64,000 nucleotides of DNA, taken from assembly GCA_910589045.1 (NCBI GenBank), contig CAJUSH010000003.1, positions 1-64,000 of the forward strand, given 5' to 3'. Each line of letters starts with the position of its first letter. Within the stretch, counting starts at the first letter, position 1. Shown piece after piece: positions 53,358 to 61,805 of the stretch. The notes under the pieces were generated by a model. It was given only the letters and a program-made list of their open reading frames with translations. It had not been told where the DNA came from and did not search any database. This stretch comes from an uncultured Eubacterium sp. GTDB lineage: Bacteria > Bacillota_A > Clostridia > Lachnospirales > Lachnospiraceae. A program made the translations under genes and the position numbers.

Positions 53358-53920
53358 GGAGCGCATTCACCTACTTTCAACTGTATTTTTGATAATTCGG
53401 AACCAAGGAGTGCCAGCTTGCTCTTAATGCTGCTGTCCACAACCCGGTCCTTAATACGGATGACCATTCCGCCGATAATGGAAGGGTCTACCTCGTAGTG
53501 CATTTCAAATTCCACATAATCCGTGGTTTCCAGAAGCTTCTCCACAAGGTTGGATTTCTGGATCTCACCCAGCGGCATCACTGTGGTGACATAAGCAGTA
53601 CCGATATGTTTATATTCCTTTGCCTGCTCAATAAAATACTTCAATACGGCGGGTGTCTCTCCATAATGGCCTTTTTCCACCAGCATGCGAAGCAAGCCCA
53701 CCAGCTCGTCTGCGATACGACCCTTAAAAATATTTTCCAGGGTCGCAACCTTGTCCTCTTTTACAATTTTCGGATGATTCATCAATTGATTCAGCTCGTT
53801 GTTGCTCATGAAAACAGCAAGCACGCCCTTGGCTTCCTCCAAAAACGAATCCAGCCGACCTGATTCCACTGCTAATTCAAACAATGCATCACCGTATGTT
53901 TTGGATACTAGCTTAGCCAT
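53354..53920 (-). CDS. atpH: F-type ATP synthase delta subunit
   Basis: The 188-residue stator subunit connects F1 to the b dimer. The N-terminal helical domain (LVSKTYGDALFELAVESG) and C-terminal GGMVIRIKDRVVDSSIKSKL segment are typical. It overlaps the ends of atpF and atpA. Confidence 0.95.
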   Translation of the reverse strand: MAKLVSKTYGDALFELAVESGRLDSFLEEAKGVLAVFMSNNELNQLMNHPKIVKEDKVATLENIFKGRIADELVGLLRMLVEKGHYGETPAVLKYFIEQAKEYKHIGTAYVTTVMPLGEIQKSNLVEKLLETTDYVEFEMHYEVDPSIIGGMVIRIKDRVVDSSIKSKLALLGSELSKIQLKVGECAP

Positions 53921-54423
53921 GTTGAATCACCCATCTCCTTTAATGTCTGATCGACCAGTTGGTTCTGAATATTGATATCGATGTTTGCGCTGACAACCTT
54001 CGCTGCCATGGCTGCTGCCACCGTGATCATCTCCTGCTTCACCTCGTCGGCAACGCGCTTCTTCTCAAGCATTGCCTCCTCGTTTGCACGGGCGATAATA
54101 CGTGCGGCCTCCGCCTTCGCATCATCTACGATCTTCGCCTCACTGCGCAGCGCCCTCTGCCTTGCATCGGCGAGGATCGCCTCCGCCTCCTTGTCGACAC
54201 CCTTCAGCTTCTCCTCGTACTGCTGCTTCAATGCCGCCGCGTCATTTTTGTCCGCTGCCGCGTCGCTAAGCTCCGTCTGAATCTTTAACTGACGGTCCTG
54301 AAGCATTTTCCGCACCGGGTTAAAGAGCAGGTAGCTGAGTGCAAGAAATAAGAAAAATATCGCAATCGCAAGCAATATCGTGTCATGTACCAACTGCATG
54401 TCCAGATCAAATAATCTATCCAT
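53908..54423 (-). CDS. atpF: F-type ATP synthase b subunit
   Basis: The 171-residue subunit has an N-terminal membrane helix (about 15-35, LAIAIFFLFLALSYLLF) followed by a long heptad-rich helix to the C-terminus that forms the peripheral stalk with delta. Length and shape are standard. It overlaps atpH by 13 bases. Confidence 0.95.
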   Translation of the reverse strand: MDRLFDLDMQLVHDTILLAIAIFFLFLALSYLLFNPVRKMLQDRQLKIQTELSDAAADKNDAAALKQQYEEKLKGVDKEAEAILADARQRALRSEAKIVDDAKAEAARIIARANEEAMLEKKRVADEVKQEMITVAAAMAAKVVSANIDINIQNQLVDQTLKEMGDSTWLS

Positions 54424-54463
54424 TTAGAAGTGTTACCTCCTTATATAATAATTGGTACTCCGG

Positions 54464-54724
54464 TTATCTTGCCAAAGGCTTTACGAACATGAGCAGCAGT
54501 GCAACGACAAGGCCGTACAAACCGGTCGTCTCCGCAACTGCCTGTCCAAGTAACATGGTAGAGGTGATATCACCCTTTGCCCCGGGGTTACGTCCTACCG
54601 CAGACGCACCGTGTCCGGCTGCGATACCCTGTCCGATTCCAGGTCCGATACCGGCGATAACTGCCAGACCTGCACCAATTGCTGAACAACCTAAGATAAA
54701 ATCTGTACCTGTGAAATTCTCCAT
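54464..54724 (-). CDS. atpE: F-type ATP synthase c subunit, sodium-binding type
   Basis: The 86-residue two-helix c subunit carries, on its own residue numbering, Gln32, Val63, Glu65, Thr66 and Tyr70 (Q in GPGIGQGIAAG; VAET and Y in QAVAETTGLYG). These are the residues that bind Na+ in Ilyobacter tartaricus (Q32, V63, E65, S66, Y70), with Thr in place of Ser. A proton-type ring would lack the Q and the Ser/Thr. Sodium coupling is thus the likely reading, though not proven by sequence alone. Confidence 0.9.
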   Translation of the reverse strand: MENFTGTDFILGCSAIGAGLAVIAGIGPGIGQGIAAGHGASAVGRNPGAKGDITSTMLLGQAVAETTGLYGLVVALLLMFVKPLAR

Positions 54725-54762
54725 GATAATTTCCTCCTGAATTGATAATTAAAATTTCCAAA

Positions 54763-54831
54763 GCATGTGCGCCTGCCGCACATGCCTGCGCCCGTGCAAA
54801 TCGCGAAGCAGCCGCTTAGGCTTCCACGGGC
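54763..54831 (-). promoter_or_regulatory. two tandem hairpins between atpB and atpE
   Basis: GCATGTGCG and CGCACATGC form a perfect nine-base stem with loop CCTGC (54763-54785). A second structure pairs GCCCGTG with CACGGGC (54790-54796 and 54825-54831) with an inner GAAGC/GCTTC stem. Neither has a T-run. Confidence 0.55.
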
Positions 54832-54837
54832 TGCACA

Positions 54838-55602
54838 TCAGAACTCACCATCCTCGATGGCCTGATTCACGTATGTCATCGTCAACATACAAAATACATA
54901 TGTCTGGATTGCTCCGGAGAACAGATCGAAGTACACATGCAAAGCTGCCGGCCAGACTACCGCGAGCTTACCAATCAGCGTATACACCAGCGTCTCAATA
55001 ACCACGCCCGAAAGCACGTTTGCAAACAGACGCAGCGACATGGATACCGGAATCGCACAATCACCGATCAGATTGATCGGCGCCCAGAACGGCCAAGGAT
55101 CACACAGACCTTTGATCACACCGGAAACATGCTGGTGCTTAAACTTCTGAAACGTGATGATCGAAAACGTCATCAGCGCCAGCGCCAGTGTCGTGCCGTA
55201 ATCCGCTGTCGGCGGCCGCAATCCGAGCAAGCCGGAAATATTGCTGAGCAAAATGAAACAGAAGATTGTTCCAACGTAGTTCGCAAAATACTTCGCGTTG
55301 TGCCCCATCGTATTCTCTACCATGCCGTCCAGCTTTTCCACAACAAGCTCCACGATATTCTGGAAGGAATCGGGAACCTCCGTGGCGTGCTTCATCTTGA
55401 TGTTTGCGGCAACCGCAAAAATCAGCAGCAGAAGCATCACGAGCAGAATGCACATATGAGAGGTCGTAATCCATACTGTCTGCCCGAAAAGCTGATAGGA
55501 AAACAGTCCGTGAATCATAAAATCCACTTCTGAATCAGCGGCCATCAAAATACCATAGCCCAAATTTTCACCTCCTTTGCTGTATATCAGCCCGTCATAC
55601 AA
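54838..55602 (-). CDS. atpB: F-type ATP synthase a subunit
   Basis: This 254-residue multi-helix membrane subunit has the conserved functional Arg in SMSLRLFANVLSG (about residue 190) and the surrounding helices that form the ion half-channels with the c ring. It starts the F0 part of the operon, 53 bases after atpI, with a hairpin overlapping the atpI stop. Confidence 0.95.
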   Translation of the reverse strand: MYDGLIYSKGGENLGYGILMAADSEVDFMIHGLFSYQLFGQTVWITTSHMCILLVMLLLLIFAVAANIKMKHATEVPDSFQNIVELVVEKLDGMVENTMGHNAKYFANYVGTIFCFILLSNISGLLGLRPPTADYGTTLALALMTFSIITFQKFKHQHVSGVIKGLCDPWPFWAPINLIGDCAIPVSMSLRLFANVLSGVVIETLVYTLIGKLAVVWPAALHVYFDLFSGAIQTYVFCMLTMTYVNQAIEDGEF

Positions 55603-55624
55603 CTGATATGATTCATTTTCCGCA

Positions 55625-55670
55625 AGCTGTCAAAAACCCCGGCAAATACACCGGCCTATTTTGGACAGCT
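55625..55670 (-). promoter_or_regulatory. hairpin between atpI and atpB
   Basis: AGCTGTC and GACAGCT are perfect arms around a CCGG-containing loop and overlap the atpI stop. Confidence 0.4.
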
Positions 55671-56108
55671 GCTTTTTTCCATCATATGATCTTCGTCAGG
55701 AACTGACGCCTCGTCATAATGATCCTTTTTTCCAAGCAGTCGGTAGAATACCGGCTGCAAGTATGCAGATATCTTAAGCCCCAGCACTCCGAAAAATGCC
55801 GGAAGCAGCATACCCAGTTCAAAATACAGCATAACCACAAACACAAGCAGTACAACAAAATAACGGAGCATTGCCGATGCGATGATCTTCTTTTTCGCAC
55901 CGTCCTCCGTGCCAAGGCTCACCGCATCCTCAATGGACATCGCCATATGGACTGCCAGAAAGACAGCACAGCCGATGCCGATCCACAGCCCGGTGGAGTA
56001 GAGCAGCTTTTCCGACACAAACCATACGCCGATCACCTCGAACAGCACACCGTATATTATTATTCCCAAAAGCAAACCCGGTAATGCCTTATTCAGCCTT
56101 TTTAACAT
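55656..56108 (-). CDS. atpI: AtpI-like membrane protein
   Basis: The roughly 150-residue protein has about four transmembrane helices and sits just before atpB. AtpI-type proteins help c-ring assembly and, in some Firmicutes, divalent metal uptake. The start is set at ATG 56108, with GAGG nine bases upstream; an in-frame ATG at 56123 has its Shine-Dalgarno too close. It overlaps the AtpZ-like gene. Confidence 0.8.
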   Translation of the reverse strand: MLKRLNKALPGLLLGIIIYGVLFEVIGVWFVSEKLLYSTGLWIGIGCAVFLAVHMAMSIEDAVSLGTEDGAKKKIIASAMLRYFVVLLVFVVMLYFELGMLLPAFFGVLGLKISAYLQPVFYRLLGKKDHYDEASVPDEDHMMEKSSCPK

Positions 56109-56343
56109 CTGACTTATCCTCATCCTTTTTCTTCGGATCGTAAATCCTGCGCGCAAACAAAAAAACATTTCTCATGCCCGCCAGCGCCCCAAGCGCAAAA
56201 AAGGGGACAGCCAGCCATGAAATATTTACCTTTTCGCCGAGCCATGCACCAAACAGCGTACACGCAAAAATCGGAACAAGCATATTGATGCCAAACTGCA
56301 TGATCATCGAAAACGACTGGAATACCTCTCTGTTGTTTTTCAT
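56089..56343 (-). CDS. atpZ: AtpZ/AtpI family small membrane protein
   Basis: The 84-residue protein has two hydrophobic helices and a charged C-terminus, matching AtpZ, which with AtpI is linked to Mg/Ca uptake and c-ring assembly in alkaliphilic Bacillus. ATG at 56343 is preferred over an in-frame GTG three bases upstream; the Shine-Dalgarno is weak. It is the first gene of the ATP synthase operon. Confidence 0.75.
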   Translation of the reverse strand: MKNNREVFQSFSMIMQFGINMLVPIFACTLFGAWLGEKVNISWLAVPFFALGALAGMRNVFLFARRIYDPKKKDEDKSDVKKAE

Positions 56344-56459
56344 CACTCATCACCAATCCCGGGACGGACCTTTTGCAGCAGCTTTGCGATCCCCGCACTG
56401 CCACAGGCCCTTGCCTGACCCGCCCAAACCGTTACGCATGATTCATTCTGCCTGCGGCT

Positions 56460-56488
56460 AGTATACCTTTTTTTGGCGAAAAAGTCTA
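56460..56488 (-). promoter_or_regulatory. sigma-A promoter of the atp operon
   Basis: TAGACT and TATACT are 17 bases apart on the minus strand, overlapping the end of the dCMP deaminase gene and giving a leader of roughly 100 bases before atpZ. Confidence 0.6.
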
Positions 56489-56971
56489 TACATTTAGCTT
56501 AATCTCTCGATTTGTCCGGGAATATTTATAGTAGCGCACCCCTGCCGCATCCATCATCCGCTTTGAAGCGATAACCGAGGGCGTGTGCTCATATTTGTCG
56601 CTGTCGTAGACCACGGTCTTGATTCCGCTCTGGATGATCGCCTTGGCGCACTCGTTGCACGGAAACAGTGACACGTACAGCTTTGCATCATCCAGGCTGC
56701 CGCCGCGGTAGTTTAAAATCGCATTCAGCTCGCTGTGGGTGGAATACAGATATTTGTTATCCAGCGGATCACCCTCACGCGTCCAGGGAAACTCGTCGTC
56801 GGAACAGCCCATGGGAAACCCGTTGTAGCCCATGGACAGAATCTTATTGTCACTGCTCACGATGCAGGCCCCCACCTGGGTATTCGGATCCTTTGAGCGC
56901 ATGCCGGAAAGCATGGCAACGCCCATAAAATACTCATCCCAGCTAATATAATCGTTTCTTTTGTCACTCAT
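56486..56971 (-). CDS. dCMP deaminase family protein
   Basis: The 161-residue zinc enzyme has the HSE motif (STHSELNAILNY) and the PCxxC zinc ligands (LFPCNECAKAI). It most likely deaminates dCMP to dUMP for thymidylate supply. It overlaps the phosphatase start by eight bases and probably belongs to the tsaC operon. Confidence 0.93.
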   Translation of the reverse strand: MSDKRNDYISWDEYFMGVAMLSGMRSKDPNTQVGACIVSSDNKILSMGYNGFPMGCSDDEFPWTREGDPLDNKYLYSTHSELNAILNYRGGSLDDAKLYVSLFPCNECAKAIIQSGIKTVVYDSDKYEHTPSVIASKRMMDAAGVRYYKYSRTNREIKLNV

Positions 56972-57431
56972 TTGTTTCCTCCCCCTGCTCGTTCAGCCGT
57001 ACAGCCAGCTTTTTGATCGTTTTTGACAGCGACTCAAAGCACAGTCCGTAGGAAGGCAGCGGCGCGCCGTAAGGGTCCATAATCTCAAGCTCCTCACCTA
57101 CCAGGGTCGTCAGAACCTCCACCTGCTCCAGCCTTTCCTCACCGATAATTGCGAGGGTTTTCGGAAGGTCCTTTGCCTCCATGACCAGAACAAGGGTATG
57201 CGCATCCACGTCACCCGCTACCAGCTGCTGTGACATGTAGCCCTCCATGTTGATGCCGTTGCTGATCATCACCGCGGAGACCTTCTGGTTCAACGGCTCC
57301 GGGAAAAGCACCACCAGTCCCCGCGCCTCAACCCGGATGTCCCGCTTTAAGCTGCACTCCTGCAAAAGCGCGGCCGCCATAGGTGCCCGGCAGGTTCCGC
57401 TGCTGCAAACAAAAATCACCTTGTCCCACAT
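56964..57431 (-). CDS. low-molecular-weight phosphatase, possibly YwlE-like
   Basis: The 155-residue protein has the P-loop CSSGTCRA (C-x5-R) at its N-terminus and the DPYGAPLPSYG general-acid region near the C-terminus. The Thr of the loop is retained as in YwlE, which prefers phosphoarginine, so an arginine phosphatase is possible. GGAGG precedes ATG. It lies two bases after tsaC. Confidence 0.85.
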   Translation of the reverse strand: MWDKVIFVCSSGTCRAPMAAALLQECSLKRDIRVEARGLVVLFPEPLNQKVSAVMISNGINMEGYMSQQLVAGDVDAHTLVLVMEAKDLPKTLAIIGEERLEQVEVLTTLVGEELEIMDPYGAPLPSYGLCFESLSKTIKKLAVRLNEQGEETNE

Positions 57432-57433
57432 AG

Positions 57434-58483
57434 TTACACCTCCAATATCTGATGACCGGCCGCCTTTAAAAGCCGGTTCATGATCGCCTGTCCCATCCCC
57501 GGGGTCGGAAAGCTCTCCGAAAAGATCACATCCACACCCAGTGTGTCAAACCTGCGCAGGCTTCCATAGAGGTGCCGCGCGATGGCGTCCTCGTCATCCC
57601 GCGCACCAATGCTGATCACCGTTCCCTGCCCGTACAAATCCTTTGTCTCATCGGTGGCGAGAATCCCTACCCGCGCACCTCCTGCAGCCAGCTCTGCCGT
57701 CCGGCGGTTAATCTCCGCGGTGACGGCATCACTCTCTCCCTCCACGACCTTTAAGTCCGCCCGGGGCGCATAGTGGCGGTATTTCATGCCCGGCGCCTTC
57801 GGCTTTCTTGCGGAGTCCGCCGCGATCAGCCCCGGATCTATGCGCACCTCACCGAGCACCTCCCGCAGCATATCCGGGGTAATATAGCCCGGCCGCAGGA
57901 TCATCGGCACCTCCTCCGTCAAATCTATGATCGTGGACTCCAGACCGATGCACGCCTCGCCCCCGTCTAAGATCATGTCGATCCTGCCGTATAAATCCTC
58001 TTTTACGTGGGCCGCCGTCGTCGGGCTCGGACGCCCGGAGACATTCGCGCTGGGGGCAGCTACATATCCGCCGGAAGCCGCAATCAAAGCCTGCGCGATC
58101 GGGTCCGAGGGCATGCGCACCGCCACGGTATCCATACCACCCGTCGTTTCATACGGAATCCGGCTATTTTTCCGCAGGATCATCGTCAGCGGCCCCGGCC
58201 AGAAGCGCCCGGCCAGAAGCCGCGCTTCCCCGGGCACCCCGGCCGTAATCTCATCAAGCGCTCCCGGGTCCGCAATGTGCACAATCAGGGGATTATCCGA
58301 GGGACGCCCCTTCGCCTGGTAAATCCGCCGGGCTGCACCGGCGTTCGCCGCATCGCCGCCCAGACCGTAAACCGTCTCAGTTGGGAATGCCACAAGACCG
58401 CCCTTTTTTAAAATCTCACCCCCGCGGGCGATCGCCTGCCTGTCGATCGCCAGGGGATTTATTTTTACAATTTCAGTATTCAT
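57434..58483 (-). CDS. tsaC: L-threonylcarbamoyladenylate synthase (TsaC/Sua5)
   Basis: The 349-residue enzyme makes threonylcarbamoyl-AMP for t6A37 of tRNA. The N-terminal YrdC domain (KGGLVAFPTETVYGLGGDA, PLIVHIAD) is followed by the Sua5-specific C-terminal domain. The start codon lies only seven bases past the -10 hexamer of the nearby promoter, so the mRNA may be leaderless. It heads a three-gene unit with the phosphatase and dCMP deaminase. Confidence 0.95.
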   Translation of the reverse strand: MNTEIVKINPLAIDRQAIARGGEILKKGGLVAFPTETVYGLGGDAANAGAARRIYQAKGRPSDNPLIVHIADPGALDEITAGVPGEARLLAGRFWPGPLTMILRKNSRIPYETTGGMDTVAVRMPSDPIAQALIAASGGYVAAPSANVSGRPSPTTAAHVKEDLYGRIDMILDGGEACIGLESTIIDLTEEVPMILRPGYITPDMLREVLGEVRIDPGLIAADSARKPKAPGMKYRHYAPRADLKVVEGESDAVTAEINRRTAELAAGGARVGILATDETKDLYGQGTVISIGARDDEDAIARHLYGSLRRFDTLGVDVIFSESFPTPGMGQAIMNRLLKAAGHQILEV

Positions 58484-58490
58484 GTTTTCC

Positions 58491-58519
58491 AGTATAACAT
58501 AAATGGTGAAAATTTACAA
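58491..58519 (-). promoter_or_regulatory. promoter immediately before tsaC
   Basis: TTGTAA and TATACT are 17 bases apart on the minus strand; seven bases then separate the -10 from the ATG. Confidence 0.6.
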
Positions 58520-58579
58520 AATAATTGTGATGGCTCTGTGAGCACCCGTAACAATAAAGCCGGGGCGAACCGGTTCCAA

Positions 58580-59290
58580 TCACTCCGCACCAGGCGTCCG
58601 CACGCCGTTTAAAAACTCCATGACTCCCATGTGGATCGCCCAGACCAGCTCATTTTGATAGTCATCCTGCGTGAGCAGCGCCGCCTCCTGGGGACAGCTT
58701 AAAAAGCCGCACTCCACGATAACCGTCGGTGAGACGGTCCGCTTGAGCAGATAATAGGTGTCGTTCGCCTTCGCCTGCCTGTGGTTGTCGGGGTCCACAC
58801 GCTCAGTCAGGCTTTGCTGTACCAGCTTTGCAAGCGTCTCCCCCTCTGCGGACTGCCCGTAATAAAACACCTGGGCACCCCGGACCTCCGGCGACGTATA
58901 GCTGTTCTGATGGATGCTCACGGTACAGTCCGGCTTGATCTTTTCAATCAGTGCGCAGCGGTTCTGCAGATCCGCCACCTTTTTATTGCTGTCGCCCTCC
59001 TCGTAAAGCCCCTGATCCGAATCTCTTGTGAGGGTTACAGCTACGTCCTGCAGCTCTAGCAGCACCTTCAGCTTTTTTGCAATAACCAGATTGACGTCTT
59101 TTTCTAAAATACCGTCCGCCGATACCTTACCGCTGTCAATGCCTCCATGTCCCACATCGATCACCACCTGATACCGGCCGGATTCCCGTGCCTCCCTTGT
59201 GGCGCTCACCAGCTTTGCCCCCTGCCGTCCCAAAATCCCGGCAGCACACAAAAGCACCAGCGTCATGTACAGCTCTAATTTTTTCTTCAT
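58580..59290 (-). CDS. cwlD: germination-type N-acetylmuramoyl-L-alanine amidase CwlD
   Basis: The 236-residue protein has an N-terminal membrane anchor and an Amidase_3 domain with the zinc ligands and catalytic residues in DVGHGGIDSG, SIHQNS and VECGFLSC. CwlD makes muramic lactam in spore cortex, so this links the locus to sporulation. No ordinary Shine-Dalgarno precedes the ATG; the sequence there is the T-run of a large hairpin. Confidence 0.9.
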   Translation of the reverse strand: MKKKLELYMTLVLLCAAGILGRQGAKLVSATREARESGRYQVVIDVGHGGIDSGKVSADGILEKDVNLVIAKKLKVLLELQDVAVTLTRDSDQGLYEEGDSNKKVADLQNRCALIEKIKPDCTVSIHQNSYTSPEVRGAQVFYYGQSAEGETLAKLVQQSLTERVDPDNHRQAKANDTYYLLKRTVSPTVIVECGFLSCPQEAALLTQDDYQNELVWAIHMGVMEFLNGVRTPGAE

Positions 59291-59297
59291 ACAAAAA

Positions 59298-59391
59298 CCC
59301 CGTATCTTTTCATGAATTGTTTGATAGTTTCATGGCAGGTCCGCTTACGCATTTGCCTGCCCGCCACTACATTCTATGAAAAGATACGGGG
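59298..59391 (-). terminator. large hairpin between the GH18 gene and cwlD
   Basis: CCCCGTATCTTTTCAT and ATGAAAAGATACGGGG are perfect 16-base arms, with an inner GGCAGG/CCTGCC stem. On the minus strand it ends in GGGGTTTTTG, so it can act as the terminator of the upstream gene, yet it stops only seven bases before the cwlD start codon. Confidence 0.7.
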
Positions 59392-59416
59392 GTGTATGTT
59401 TAAAAATCATGTCAGC

Positions 59417-61189
59417 CTATTGCAGATAAGAAACGATCGTGTCCCACACGTCGGCGGTCTCCATCCCGGCCTTCCAGAATGCCGCACCGCCAAGCTTTTC
59501 ATCCTTCACCACCTGAAGCTTCAGCTCCAGAGACTTTGCATCCTCCAGCCACACCTTGTAGGTTACGCCGTCACGCTCATACTGTGCATAATTCTGTCCC
59601 ACATCGTCAAGCCAGACGATCTCGCCTCCGCCTGCATCCACGCGGCTGCGTGCCTCCGCCATGCTCACCGCTTCACTCGAAAGGTCATAGCCCACGTAGT
59701 CATCGGCAGCCGCCTCCGCGGAATCGCCGTCCTCCTCCTTCGGCGTCTCCGCCCAGATACGCGTATAGAAGGGCAGTCCCAGCACTACCTGCTCTGCGGG
59801 GACACCGGCCGAAACCGTATTTTGCGCACCGTCCGTCACAAACGTAATGGAGGAAACCGATCCCTCGTCGCTTCCCGCGTAGTGCTCGTCATAGGCCATC
59901 ACGATAATATAATCCGCAAAAAGCGCCTGCTCCGCCCGATTGTAAAATTCGGTATAAGCACTGGGCACATAATTGTCCACCGACAGGGTCAGTCCGTTGT
60001 CATCACACTTTAAGGACAACTCACGGATAAACTGAATGTATGCGTCCCCTACCTCGTGGCTGAGGGCCTCCAAATCCACATTCACACCGTCCAGATTGTA
60101 CTGCAGTGCCTTCGAGATAATCTGGTTGACCAGATTCTCCCGCACGGAGCTGTGGGTCAGAACATACGTGGAATCTACCTCCGCGTTTTCCAGATTGGAG
60201 AAAAGTCCCCACACCTTCACGCCCTGCTCATGGCAGTAGCTCACATAGTCCTTGCTCGCCACATCTGCCAGGTTGCCCTCGTTGTCGTTCAGATAAAACC
60301 AGGTCGGCGCAATTACGTTCACGTCCTTCGAATTTGCAAGAACCGTCGGAATGCGCGCATTTGCCTCCGCATTCGTCGTCTGATGCCATAAAAGGTTCAC
60401 CGGCTCATCTAACAGGCTGTGGGTAAAGCTCTCCCCCTCATAGCTGTGGGGCGGGATCTGCTCCTCCGCAAGCTCGGCCGTTTTTCCCTCCCCGGTCAGC
60501 TTTTTATTTTTTACATATCCGATGATGCCGTCTGCGGTCTGAACTTTGCACCAGTCGTCCATCCGCTCTAAAACAGCCACCTCGTCGCCCTTGGCAAGCT
60601 CCTTTAAGATCGGACTTTTGATGCCGCCCTTCACGCGAAGCTGCGTCTTTTTGCGGACGGTTGTCCTGCCGCAGATACTGTCCCAGTCCGTCGTCAGCAG
60701 GATGCGATAGGGATCCGTATACAGCTCGTATCCCAAATCCGTGTACTGCTTCACGAAATCCAGTGCAACGTATACCGAATCGTCCATGACCTGCACGATC
60801 CGGTAGCTCTCCTTTGTCACATCATTTCCTATAAAGAAATCCTCGCGGTCCGCATAAACCGTCACCAGATCATCGGCTGTGGTATAGCGCAGCAGCTTTT
60901 CATTACCGTCCCAGTAAAAGCGCCCGTTCAGTTCATCATGCAGGGTATCAAAATCAAGATAAACTCTTCCGTCCATCCATTTTCCCTTTAAAGCCGTCAG
61001 CTGCTGGTTCCACACAATCGCCACGTCATCCGCATGCTCCGTGCCGAAGTACTCCGTCAGCTCCTGCACCTCCTCCGAGGGAATGTACGCTTCAATTTTC
61101 TTTCCCACGACTAAAATCAATAAAATTACAACGATCAGCGACAGGGCCGCAAGAACCGGGCCTGCCTTTTTTCTCATAGTAGCTCTCAT
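59417..61189 (-). CDS. secreted GH18-family protein with an SH3 domain
   Basis: The 590-residue protein has an N-terminal membrane anchor (about 10-30), a stalk region, an SH3b domain (about 190-250) and a C-terminal GH18 catalytic domain (about 290-590). The GH18 motif reads LDGVNVDLEAL, with Asn in place of the middle Asp of DxxDxDxE, as in many SleL/YaaH-type spore enzymes. The AGGAGG site fits the ATG. It is probably a wall or spore-cortex hydrolase and may be transcribed with cwlD. Confidence 0.85.
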   Translation of the reverse strand: MRATMRKKAGPVLAALSLIVVILLILVVGKKIEAYIPSEEVQELTEYFGTEHADDVAIVWNQQLTALKGKWMDGRVYLDFDTLHDELNGRFYWDGNEKLLRYTTADDLVTVYADREDFFIGNDVTKESYRIVQVMDDSVYVALDFVKQYTDLGYELYTDPYRILLTTDWDSICGRTTVRKKTQLRVKGGIKSPILKELAKGDEVAVLERMDDWCKVQTADGIIGYVKNKKLTGEGKTAELAEEQIPPHSYEGESFTHSLLDEPVNLLWHQTTNAEANARIPTVLANSKDVNVIAPTWFYLNDNEGNLADVASKDYVSYCHEQGVKVWGLFSNLENAEVDSTYVLTHSSVRENLVNQIISKALQYNLDGVNVDLEALSHEVGDAYIQFIRELSLKCDDNGLTLSVDNYVPSAYTEFYNRAEQALFADYIIVMAYDEHYAGSDEGSVSSITFVTDGAQNTVSAGVPAEQVVLGLPFYTRIWAETPKEEDGDSAEAAADDYVGYDLSSEAVSMAEARSRVDAGGGEIVWLDDVGQNYAQYERDGVTYKVWLEDAKSLELKLQVVKDEKLGGAAFWKAGMETADVWDTIVSYLQ

Positions 61190-61499
61190 GACAGATACCT
61201 CCTGGTGTATCGGAAACGAATTTATTTCGTTTTCTTAGTATAACACACCTTTTGCGCTTCGAAAACCTTAAAGTAAAAACAGGGCGCGCCAACACCCTGT
61301 TTTTGTTCTTTTCATCTTTTTAAAATCTTCTGTTTCACCCGGCAGAGGTTCCCTTGCTCCTTCCGCCAGGCTATTTAATGTTATCGCTTGAAATGTCCTT
61401 CGCACCGGCAAAAAGCCGGCACGCTTTACCATACTGATACAGTCGGCTCAACCGTTATTTGAAATGTTTAAATGCTGCTGTTTTGTATCTTCACAGCAT
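61190..61499. other. structured intergenic region between GH18 gene and small gene
   Basis: No gene is supported in these 310 bases. They hold the bidirectional terminator listed separately and a CCGGC-AAAAA-GCCGG hairpin at 61405-61419. I see no recognisable promoter or RNA gene. Confidence 0.45.
61275..61304 (-). terminator. bidirectional Rho-independent terminator
   Basis: AAAAACAGGG and CCCTGTTTTT form a perfect stem with T-runs on both sides, about 195 bases past the small gene's stop at 61500. Confidence 0.75.
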
Positions 61500-61715
61500 T
61501 CATGTTTCATTTAATTTGTCAAACCGTAATTCCCTCAGCACCCCCTTCCCTGTTTCGTCATATACATAATCTCTCATGTAGCAGGCTTCCTCAGACGCAC
61601 ACAAAGCATGCGTCACATGCTCCGGCGTGCTCGGGATGCCGTCCAGAAAAAGCACGATTCCCTGGTCCGCGATGGACTGCAGCTCTACGTACAATTGACC
61701 TCTGTCCTGTTTCAT
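61500..61715 (-). CDS. small conserved-type protein of unknown function
   Basis: The 71-residue soluble protein has no recognisable motif. GAGG precedes the ATG at the right distance. It follows the CpaB-like gene by 90 bases. I do not recognise the family. Confidence 0.55.
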   Translation of the reverse strand: MKQDRGQLYVELQSIADQGIVLFLDGIPSTPEHVTHALCASEEACYMRDYVYDETGKGVLRELRFDKLNET

Positions 61716-61805
61716 ACTTTTTTCCTCACCTTTTGCAGCGGTCTCGTATCCCTTACCGCCGCCACCTTTTCCAAAAGGAAGTCTTCATTTGTAAATCCCC
61801 GTGAA

